DNA from: an uncultured Brevibacterium sp.
GTDB lineage: Bacteria > Actinomycetota > Actinomycetes > Actinomycetales > Brevibacteriaceae
NCBI GenBank assembly: GCA_902489215.1
Contig: CABTZE010000039.1
Span: forward strand, 1 to 14,835
DNA: 14,835 nucleotides
Direction: 5' to 3'
Shown: positions 6,622 through 12,999 of the stretch, in pieces
Layout of the letters: each line of letters starts with the position of its first letter
How positions within the stretch are numbered: the first letter of the stretch is position 1
Made by a program: the position numbers and the translations under genes
Notes under the pieces: model-generated
Databases searched by the model: none
The model's input: only the letters and a program-made list of their open reading frames with translations
Told to the model about the DNA's origin: nothing

Positions 6622-8868
6622 CTAGTCGTTTTGGCTTTCTGCGCGTGCCACGGCCGCTTCGAGCTGGCTTTGGGGGATCTTGGGTCGGCCGCGGCGGACG
6701 GAGAAGTACAGGCCGACGACGAACACGATTGCCAGGCCGGTGCCCACGATGGCGGTGCCGATGTTCTCCCAGTCGGCGCGAACGCGCACGAGCATTTCTT
6801 CGTCGGTGGGAATGGTGGTGCCGTTTGCGGCGATGAGGTTGATGCGGCTGGGCACGTCGGCGTTGGCGATGCCTTTGACGGGAACGGTGAAGCGGGCGTG
6901 TTCGCCCGGCCCGATTACCTGAGCGGGGGAGGTTTCGGCCTGCAGCTGCGCTGTTTGGGGACGCAGGTTGACGGAAAGCTTGGCTTCGCGCGTCGAGTTG
7001 TTGTGCACCGTGATCGGGATTGTGGTCGATTCGCCGGTGACCAGCAGGACGGTTGATCCCTTTTCAATTCCGATTCGCCCGCCGAAGCCCTCGGCTGCTG
7101 TGGAGGCGCTTTCAACGCATTCGCCGAGTTCATTCTGCTGGTTGCGCCAGCCGACGGATGCGCAGGTCAGGAGCATGCGCGAATCGGCTGTGCGAGCTTG
7201 TGTGGGGTTGGTGAAAAGCGAATCGAAGATGCCGATGTCCTTGTACATCCCGGGCAGGGGCGCCAGCGTGGTGGCGGGCAGGGTTGTCTTCTGCGCGGTG
7301 ACGAATGCTCCGCGGTCGGATTCTTCGCTTTTCTCCAGCTGGGGCAGGCTGATGGGGTCGAGCCACGGGAGGTCTTCCGGTATTCCCGCAAGGTCCGCCC
7401 AGTCGGCTTCAGCCGTGTGCCGCGGCAGGCTCATGAGAATGGAGCGCTGGTCGAAGGGCCGTTCCGAGGTGATGGCCGCGGTCAGTGCAATGGTGCGGCT
7501 GATGTCTTCGGCAGATCGGGGGCTCGCGCTGGTCCGGTCCGCAGAATCGCCGTTTTCGGTGTTTCCGCCGCCGCCGGTCCGTGTTGCCGGGGTGATGCCG
7601 AGGGCTTCGTTGAGGTCGCGGTTGGTGACGAGCACCGGGATGCTGGATCCGACATCGTCGGCGGTGATGCGGGCGCGCGCGTTTGAGGTGTACGAGGTGT
7701 CTGCTGGCAGCTGGTCTTCGCTCAGCAGCAGGGCGTCGTGGCCGGTCGAGTGGAATGTGTCGAGGCTTTTGCTGTCGGCGCCGGCCGCTGCCGGCCAGGA
7801 GTAGCGCAGAATCCTGCCGCTGCCTTTGAGTTCGGGAACCGTGTCCGTGATCTGGCGGGTGGCTGCCTGTGCCGTTTCGGCCAGTTTGGCTTCGCCGACG
7901 GCGCGGATGCTGCGGAGGTCGGCGTCGGCGTAGGGCAGCGGGATGATGTCGTGTTTGGTGAGCTCTTTGCGGAATTCGTCCCAGAACGCTTGGAGTTCTT
8001 TGTGGTCGCCCGGTTTGGCTTCGCTGTCTTGGTCGTCCGGGGCTTCTGTTTCTTCTGCGTCCTGCTGTGGTTCCAGGGTGCTGCTGATGCTGACCACCAG
8101 GCGGGGGTCGAGTGCGATCGCGGCGTCGGGAGCTTTTTTCACGGCCTCGAGGAGGTCGCTGAGTTCTCCGTCCGCGGCAGCCTTTTCGAGGTCCTGGGGG
8201 ACGTATTTTCCGTCGAGACCGAACCGGGTGATGGTCGCGGGGATGATGACCCCGAGCTTTGTGTGGTCGATCTTCGGGTTGGGGTACCACGTGGTGAACG
8301 CCGCTGCTGGCTCTCCGACGGGTCCGGTTTTTGTTGTGACGGCAACGCGGATTCCTCGCGCACCCCACGTGGACAGCGGCTTTTTGGCTGATAGGCCCAG
8401 TTTCGCGGCGGGAATCGTCACGCTGAACCGGGCTGTGCTGTTGGCTTTGATGGTGCTGGGAAGCGGGGCTGCTGTGATGGGGTCATCGCCTTTGGCAGGC
8501 TTGAAGTCCGGGGCGATTGTCGTCAGCGTCCTGTGGGGGTTGGCTCGGTCTGCCCACGTGTTGACGGAGTCCGTGGAGTTGAGGATCTGGGTGGACATGC
8601 CCACCTGCAGTGTGGGTGTTTTCAGTTCCTCATCACCGCTGCGCACTGTGCCGCTGATGGACAGGGTGCCCTTGTCATCGAGCCACGGGGTGATCGAGGT
8701 GATCTCGACACCGGGCTTCTGGACGGCAGCACTGTCTTTTTCCTCTGTCGAGGCGGAGGTCTGCTCCTGAGGCCGCTGGGCATGCGCTGGGGTGGGCAGG
8801 GGAGTGGTTCCCAGCAGAACTGTCAGGGCCGCAGCAGTTGCTGCGGCGATCGGGCGGATGATCTTCAT
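6622..8868 (-). CDS. DUF6049-like exported membrane protein (Rv3909-type)
   Basis: This 748-residue protein has a signal peptide (basic start, hydrophobic core about 8-23, AHA cleavage motif at 28-30), a large external region, and one C-terminal membrane segment (about 703-722) followed by a basic cytoplasmic tail (RRGR). Its size, topology and place between the NUDIX gene and murJ match the actinobacterial family of Rv3909, whose function is unknown. Within the external part, LDPRLV (253-258) and LPYADADL (311-318) are motif-like. An acidic insert lies at about 266-290, a Gly-rich linker at 432-440, and a beta-rich Ig-like module at about 600-695. Cys569 and Cys584 could form a disulfide. 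The ATG overlaps the NUDIX stop (ATGA) and lacks a Shine-Dalgarno, indicating coupled translation. A role in envelope assembly with MurJ is inferred from context only. Confidence 0.85.
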   Translation of the reverse strand: MKIIRPIAAATAAALTVLLGTTPLPTPAHAQRPQEQTSASTEEKDSAAVQKPGVEITSITPWLDDKGTLSISGTVRSGDEELKTPTLQVGMSTQILNSTDSVNTWADRANPHRTLTTIAPDFKPAKGDDPITAAPLPSTIKANSTARFSVTIPAAKLGLSAKKPLSTWGARGIRVAVTTKTGPVGEPAAAFTTWYPNPKIDHTKLGVIIPATITRFGLDGKYVPQDLEKAAADGELSDLLEAVKKAPDAAIALDPRLVVSISSTLEPQQDAEETEAPDDQDSEAKPGDHKELQAFWDEFRKELTKHDIIPLPYADADLRSIRAVGEAKLAETAQAATRQITDTVPELKGSGRILRYSWPAAAGADSKSLDTFHSTGHDALLLSEDQLPADTSYTSNARARITADDVGSSIPVLVTNRDLNEALGITPATRTGGGGNTENGDSADRTSASPRSAEDISRTIALTAAITSERPFDQRSILMSLPRHTAEADWADLAGIPEDLPWLDPISLPQLEKSEESDRGAFVTAQKTTLPATTLAPLPGMYKDIGIFDSLFTNPTQARTADSRMLLTCASVGWRNQQNELGECVESASTAAEGFGGRIGIEKGSTVLLVTGESTTIPITVHNNSTREAKLSVNLRPQTAQLQAETSPAQVIGPGEHARFTVPVKGIANADVPSRINLIAANGTTIPTDEEMLVRVRADWENIGTAIVGTGLAIVFVVGLYFSVRRGRPKIPQSQLEAAVARAESQND

Positions 8869-9350
8869 GACGGGTATCGAAGGAGTCGGCTAGCGGCGAG
8901 CGCAATGCGGCGCTCGTTGGCGAATGACAGTCGGGCGCTCAGATCAGCGTAGGGGACCCACTCGGCTGCCACCGCCTCGTGATCGGGGTCGTTTTCGACG
9001 GTCAGCTCCCCGCCTACTGCACGCAGCAGGAAGTGGTGGACGACTTTGTGGATGCGGAACCCGGCGGCGGAGAACCAGTAGTCAACGCTGCCTAGGGGCG
9101 CGATGACTTTGCCTTCTATTCCGGTTTCTTCGGCGACTTCGCGGCGGGCGGCCTGGGCGGGTGTTTCGCCGGCTTCCAGGTGGCCCTTCGGCAGACACCA
9201 TTCGAGTCTGCCGGCGCGGTTGATGCGGGCGATGACCGCGACTTCGCGGCCGGGGGATGAAAAATCGACCACGAGCCCGCCGGCGGAGGTTTCCTCCACG
9301 GCCTGCGAGCGAACCGGGAAGGGGCCCGGCTTGGGAAGCGGTCGAATCAT
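8865..9350 (-). CDS. NUDIX hydrolase (MutT4-like)
   Basis: The 161-residue protein carries a complete Nudix box, GHLEAGE (56-62) then RREVAEETGI (69-78), fitting GX5EX7REUXEEXGU, with the preceding WCLPKG (51-56) typical of the actinobacterial group. It hydrolyses a nucleoside diphosphate-X substrate; which one cannot be read from sequence. Its location corresponds to Rv3908 (MutT4), though it is shorter. The ATG at 9350 is chosen because the family begins at this point. The reading frame stays open upstream to 10223, but that stretch is antisense to the CCA enzyme gene. A TAGGGT element 7 nt upstream suggests leaderless transcription. It is the first gene of the leftward operon and overlaps the next by 4 nt. 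Confidence 0.92.
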   Translation of the reverse strand: MIRPLPKPGPFPVRSQAVEETSAGGLVVDFSSPGREVAVIARINRAGRLEWCLPKGHLEAGETPAQAARREVAEETGIEGKVIAPLGSVDYWFSAAGFRIHKVVHHFLLRAVGGELTVENDPDHEAVAAEWVPYADLSARLSFANERRIALAASRLLRYPS

Positions 9351-9363
9351 GGGATCTACCCTA
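9351..9363 (-). promoter_or_regulatory. Candidate leaderless promoter of the leftward operon
   Basis: On the minus strand TAGGGT (9363-9358) fits the loose actinobacterial -10 pattern TAnnnT and is followed by exactly 7 nt before the ATG. That spacing would put the transcription start at the A of the start codon. There is no good Shine-Dalgarno and no recognisable -35. The element is weak on its own. Confidence 0.35.
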
Positions 9364-9375
9364 CCGTTCAGGCCT

Positions 9376-9398
9376 CCGCGCGTTCTGTGAGCGCGCGG
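9376..9398. repeat. Inverted repeat in divergent promoter region
   Basis: Arms CCGCGCG (9376-9382) and CGCGCGG (9392-9398) flank a 9-nt spacer in the middle of the 81-nt gap between the divergent NUDIX and CCA genes. It could be an operator serving both directions or a structural element; CG alternation makes chance pairing fairly likely. A GGGTACCC palindrome (9397-9404) follows directly. Confidence 0.3.
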
Positions 9399-9399
9399 G

Positions 9400-9405
9400 T
9401 ACCCT
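9400..9405 (+). promoter_or_regulatory. Candidate -10 element for the CCA enzyme gene
   Basis: TACCCT fits TAnnnT and would give a start near 9412, leaving a leader of about 20 nt that contains the strong ribosome-binding site. No -35 match is visible 17 nt upstream, so this is tentative. Confidence 0.3.
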
Positions 9406-9420
9406 TGTACGGGACAAAAA

Positions 9421-9426
9421 AGGAGG
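9421..9426 (+). promoter_or_regulatory. Ribosome-binding site fixing the CCA enzyme start
   Basis: AGGAGG, preceded by an A-tract, lies 5 nt before GTG at 9432. This is near-ideal and shows that the in-frame GTG at 9387, which would add 15 residues, is not the start. Confidence 0.85.
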
Positions 9427-9431
9427 TCTGC

Positions 9432-10949
9432 GTGGACGCAGCGACAGCGCACTTTCGACTGAGCGAGGCACTCGAGAAACTGGACGATGTGCTCGGGCCT
9501 CTGGGCCGAACCTTTGCCGATGCTGGTTTTGAACTGGCGCTGGTGGGCGGCTCTGTGCGCGATGCTCTGCTGGGTCGGGACATGCCGGACCTCGACTTCA
9601 CAACCGACGCCCGGCCGGATGACATTGTGCGGCTGATCCGCGACTGGGCGGACACGTGGTGGGATATCGGCAAGAAGTTCGGGACCATCGGGATGGTCAA
9701 GAAGGGCTTCCAGATTGAGATCACCACGTACCGGGCTGAAAGCTATGACTCTGAGTCCCGCAAACCCGTTGTGGCCTTCGGCGACAATCTCGATGACGAT
9801 CTTGTGCGCCGTGATTTCACGATCGGTGCGATGGCGGTGCGCCTGCCCGGCCGAGTTTTCGTGGACCCGTTCGGCGGTCTGGAAGATCTCACAGCCGGCC
9901 GGATTCGCACACCTGGAACTGCCGAGGACTCCTTCAGCGATGACCCGCTGCGCATGATGCGGGCCGCCCGCTTCACATCTCAGCTGGACTTTGAGGTCGC
10001 CGATGACGTGCGAACGGCGATGACTGACATGGCCGGGCGAATGGACATCGTGTCGGCTGAGCGGATCAAGGACGAACTGGTCAAGCTCATCTGCGGAAAA
10101 GCACCGTGGAAGGGCGTCGACTTGCTGGTGGTCACCGGTCTTGCGGACGTGTTTCTGCCCGAGGTTGCGCGCCTGCGGGAAGAAAAGGATGAACACGGCC
10201 GCCACAAGGACGTCTACTGGCATTCGCTGACGGTGCTGCGCCAGGCGGTTGAACTCGAAGAGCGCTACGCCCGCAAGCAGGCCGAAGCGGATGCCGCGGC
10301 AGCAGAAGACGACGATGCCGAAGAACCGCTGCCGGCTGATTCGCAGCTGCGGATCTCAGTGCCTGATTTCACGGTCCGCTTTGCTGCGCTCATGCACGAC
10401 ATCGGCAAGCCCGACACCCGCCGCTTTGAACCCAACGGCGCCGTCACCTTCTATCACCACGATGTTGTCGGAGCGAAGCTCGTGCGCAAGCGGATGCGTG
10501 CGCTCGCCTTCGACAACGCCACGACCAAGCGGGTGGCCCGCCTGGTGGAGCTGCACCTGCGCTTCTACGGATACGGCGATGCCGGTTGGACCGATTCGGC
10601 AGTGCGCCGCTACGTTACGGATGCCGGCGATCAGCTGACCCGCCTGCACATCCTGACCCGCAGTGATGTCACCACCCGCAACAAACGAAAGGCGGACCGT
10701 CTGGCGCGGGCCTATGACGACCTCGAGCGGCGCATCGAGAACCTGCAGAAGCAGGAAAAGCTCGACGCCATCAGGCCTGACCTCGACGGACAGCAGATCA
10801 TGGAGATCCTCGGCATCACACCCGGACCGGTTGTCGGGCGAGCCTATAAGCACATGCTGGAGCTGCGGATGGAGAACGGGCCGTCTGATTTCGAAACGGC
10901 CAAGGCCGCTCTGCTGACCTGGTGGGCAGAACAACCCGAGGCGGGCTAG
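9432..10949 (+). CDS. cca: CCA-adding tRNA nucleotidyltransferase
   Basis: This 505-residue class II enzyme adds or repairs the 3' CCA of tRNAs using CTP and ATP. The head domain shows GGSVRD (39-44), the metal-binding DLD (53-55), RRDFTIGAMA (126-135) and DPLRMMRAARF (171-181). An HD-superfamily domain follows, with HD at 322-323 in ALMHDIGKPD and HH at 342-343. Between them lies an acidic Ala/Glu/Asp insert (about 279-303). The organisation and length match the actinobacterial CCA/PcnA family (Rv3907c). The start is GTG behind AGGAGG. It is divergent from the NUDIX gene, as in mycobacteria, and 46 nt ahead of the acyl-CoA synthetase gene on the same strand. Confidence 0.95.
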   Translation: MDAATAHFRLSEALEKLDDVLGPLGRTFADAGFELALVGGSVRDALLGRDMPDLDFTTDARPDDIVRLIRDWADTWWDIGKKFGTIGMVKKGFQIEITTYRAESYDSESRKPVVAFGDNLDDDLVRRDFTIGAMAVRLPGRVFVDPFGGLEDLTAGRIRTPGTAEDSFSDDPLRMMRAARFTSQLDFEVADDVRTAMTDMAGRMDIVSAERIKDELVKLICGKAPWKGVDLLVVTGLADVFLPEVARLREEKDEHGRHKDVYWHSLTVLRQAVELEERYARKQAEADAAAAEDDDAEEPLPADSQLRISVPDFTVRFAALMHDIGKPDTRRFEPNGAVTFYHHDVVGAKLVRKRMRALAFDNATTKRVARLVELHLRFYGYGDAGWTDSAVRRYVTDAGDQLTRLHILTRSDVTTRNKRKADRLARAYDDLERRIENLQKQEKLDAIRPDLDGQQIMEILGITPGPVVGRAYKHMLELRMENGPSDFETAKAALLTWWAEQPEAG

Positions 10950-10954
10950 TCTTA

Positions 10955-10977
10955 GATCTGGCAAAGAGGCCCAGATC
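10955..10977 (+). promoter_or_regulatory. Inverted repeat before the acyl-CoA synthetase gene
   Basis: Arms GATCTGG (10955-10961) and CCAGATC (10971-10977) flank a 9-nt spacer, centred 30 nt upstream of the ATG. The 7-9-7 architecture fits a dimeric repressor operator (for example a TetR-type fatty-acid regulator) or a small attenuating hairpin. It lies immediately upstream of the GAAGGAGA ribosome-binding site. No regulator gene is in the window. Confidence 0.4.
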
Positions 10978-10995
10978 ACAGAAGGAGAATCGCAC

Positions 10996-12708
10996 ATGAG
11001 CGATGTCACCACCACCTTCCGCGAAGCCCGCGACACGCTTCTGCGGTACCGGACCGATCTCGAAGCAGCACGCCGTGAATTCACCTGGCCGCGCTTTGAA
11101 GAGTTCAACTTCGCACTGGACTGGTTCGATCAGGTAGCCGAAGGCAACGACAACCCGGCACTGTGGATCGTCGAAGAAGACGGTCAGGAGAACATCTATT
11201 CCTATGACACTCTGCGCCGCCGCTCCAACCAGGTGGCAAACTTCCTCCGCGAAGCCGGTGTTAAGCGCGGCGACCACGTGATGGTGATGCTCAACAACCA
11301 GGTTGAACTGTGGGAAACCATGCTCGCAGGCATCAAACTCGGTGCAGTGCTCATGCCCACCACCGTCCAGCTGGGCCCCATCGACCTGCAGGACCGCGCT
11401 GACCGCGGCAAAGCACAGTACGTCGTCGTCGAAGCACCCTCGGCATCGAAGTTCGACGACGTTGCGGTAGACCTCAAGCGGATCGTCGTCGGCGGTGAAC
11501 CCCAGCGCGAACAGGACTTCGCCTACACAGACTCAGCCGGCGCCTCGGAAGACTTCCAGGCAGACGGCGTGACAAAAGCCGACGATCTCCTGCTGCTGTA
11601 CTTCACCTCCGGCACCACCTCGAAGGCGAAGATGGTCGCCCACACCCACACGTCCTATCCCGTGGGACACCTGTCGACCATGTACTGGATCGGCATGGAG
11701 CCCGGTGACATCCACCTCAACATTTCGTCCCCCGGCTGGGCCAAGCACGCGTGGTCGAACCTGTTCACCCCGCTGATCGCAGAATCCTGCATCTTCATCT
11801 ACAACTACGCCCGCTTCGACGCGGCTGCGCTCATGAAGACCATGGAACGCGTGGGTGTGACCAGCTTCTGCGCCCCGCCGACCGTGTGGCGCATGCTCAT
11901 CCACGCCGATCTCGGCCTGCTGCCCACCCCGCCGCAGAAGACCATGTCCGCCGGCGAACCGCTCAACCCAGAAGTCATTTCGCGCGTGCGCGCCGAATGG
12001 GGCACCGACATTCGCGACGGCTTCGGCCAGACCGAAACCACGCTCATGGTGGGCAATTCGCCCGGCCAGGAAATGGTTCCAGGCTCCATGGGCCGCCCGC
12101 TTCCCGGCTACGACATCGTGCTGCGCGACCCCGCCACCGGTGAACTCGGTGACGAAGGCGAAGTCTGCGCAATCATCGACCCGCGCCCGGTCGGCATCAC
12201 CCAGGGCTACTGGGGTGACGAAGTCAAAACCGCCGAAGCCTTCTACGACGGTGTCTTCCACACCGGCGACGTCGCAGCGAAAGACGAAAACGGCTACATC
12301 ACGTTTGTCGGCCGCGCCGACGACGTCTTCAAGGCAAGCGACTACCGTCTGTCGCCGTTCGAACTCGAATCCGCACTCATCGAACACGAAGCGGTCGCCG
12401 AAGCCGCCGTTGTCCCGTCCCCGGACCCCGTCCGCCTGGCAGTGCCCAAGGCGTACGTCGTTCTGGCACCGGGCTGGGAGCCCACCGCGGCAACGGCCGA
12501 ATCGATTCTGAAGTTCTGCCGAGAAACGCTCGCACCGTACAAGCGCATCCGCCGCATCGAGTTCACGGAGCTGCCCAAAACCATCTCCGGCAAGATCCGC
12601 CGCGTGGAGCTGCGCACTCGCGAACTCGAACTCCACCCGGAATTCGGCGAAGCCACTGTCTCCGCCCAGGAATGGGCCGACACCGACTTCCCCGGACTCA
12701 AAGGCTGA
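10996..12708 (+). CDS. AMP-forming acyl-CoA synthetase (medium-chain/ACSM-like)
   Basis: The 570-residue member of the ANL adenylating superfamily activates a carboxylic acid to acyl-AMP and then acyl-CoA. The motifs are complete: P-loop FTSGTTSKAK (203-212), ISSPGWAKHAWSN (243-255) as in acetyl/medium-chain synthetases, DGFGQTE (341-347), HTGD (422-425), hinge region GRADDVFKASDYRLSPFELE (439-458), and catalytic Lys533 in KTISGKIRR. The substrate is not decided by sequence; a short- or medium-chain or branched fatty acid is likely from the ACSM-like signatures. There is no signal peptide. The ATG has AGGAGA 7 nt upstream. It may be co-transcribed with the CCA gene or have its own regulated promoter at the inverted repeat. 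It is not part of the conserved murJ-region gene order, so it is probably a lineage-specific neighbour. Confidence 0.92.
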   Translation: MSDVTTTFREARDTLLRYRTDLEAARREFTWPRFEEFNFALDWFDQVAEGNDNPALWIVEEDGQENIYSYDTLRRRSNQVANFLREAGVKRGDHVMVMLNNQVELWETMLAGIKLGAVLMPTTVQLGPIDLQDRADRGKAQYVVVEAPSASKFDDVAVDLKRIVVGGEPQREQDFAYTDSAGASEDFQADGVTKADDLLLLYFTSGTTSKAKMVAHTHTSYPVGHLSTMYWIGMEPGDIHLNISSPGWAKHAWSNLFTPLIAESCIFIYNYARFDAAALMKTMERVGVTSFCAPPTVWRMLIHADLGLLPTPPQKTMSAGEPLNPEVISRVRAEWGTDIRDGFGQTETTLMVGNSPGQEMVPGSMGRPLPGYDIVLRDPATGELGDEGEVCAIIDPRPVGITQGYWGDEVKTAEAFYDGVFHTGDVAAKDENGYITFVGRADDVFKASDYRLSPFELESALIEHEAVAEAAVVPSPDPVRLAVPKAYVVLAPGWEPTAATAESILKFCRETLAPYKRIRRIEFTELPKTISGKIRRVELRTRELELHPEFGEATVSAQEWADTDFPGLKG

Positions 12709-12767
12709 CGGGGCTGAACTGCAGTCAGTCTGAGTTGTAGACCCTGATCTGGGTTGACTGGGCTTAA

Positions 12768-12802
12768 GCGAAGGGCCGGTGCACCGTGCACCGGCCCTTC
12801 GC
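12768..12802 (+). terminator. Strong hairpin terminator after the acyl-CoA synthetase gene
   Basis: Arms of 17 bp (12768-12784 and 12786-12802) are perfect reverse complements around a single central base; the physical stem would be about 15 bp with a 5-nt loop. It starts 60 nt beyond the stop codon. The stem is very GC-rich and there is no U-tract, as is common for actinobacterial terminators. It separates the synthetase from the penicillin-binding protein gene. Confidence 0.75.
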
Positions 12803-12999
12803 CGTGTCCGCGCCAGTGGCACCTCGACCGACCCGAGCAGCACCCGCTCGAGAGGAGCGGGGAAGGGGAGCGGCACCTCGTGATTGAGATGCGTCACAGG
12901 AATCAAACAGGCCGAATGAAATTCGGCACATTTCTAGGACGTCTCCCAGTCAACTGTGGTTGACTGAAATGATCTGTCTGTTCGTATTGGGGGAAAACT
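12803..12999 (+). promoter_or_regulatory. Regulatory gap upstream of the penicillin-binding protein gene
   Basis: No coding potential was recognised on the plus strand. The stretch holds a purine-rich segment (about 12850-12870), an inverted repeat GCCGAAT-GAA-ATTCGGC (12911-12927), and a second, CAGTCAAC-TGTG-GTTGACTG (12947-12966). The second contains TTGACT (12960-12965), a good -35 candidate; 17 nt on lies CGTATT (12983-12988), a poor -10. GGGGGA about 6 nt before the GTG at 13000 is the probable ribosome-binding site. The promoter of the following gene is therefore likely here and possibly repressor-controlled. Confidence 0.45.

Noticed and set aside
8284..8297. Other CACGTG palindromes (near 6141, 6567, 8288, 8364, 8555, 9654, 11275) as parS sites
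   Set aside because: They lack the TTT/AAA flanks of the ParB site and lie in ordinary coding sequence.
9387..9431. 15-residue extension of the CCA enzyme from the GTG at 9387
   Set aside because: The AGGAGG site lies inside the extension and points to the GTG at 9432.
9351..10223. Open frame extending the NUDIX gene upstream to 452 residues
   Set aside because: It is antisense to the clear CCA-adding enzyme and has no family similarity. The NUDIX domain begins normally at the ATG at 9350.
11533..12906. 457-codon open frame on the minus strand
   Set aside because: It is antisense to the acyl-CoA synthetase, has biased composition and no recognisable domain, and runs through the hairpin terminator.
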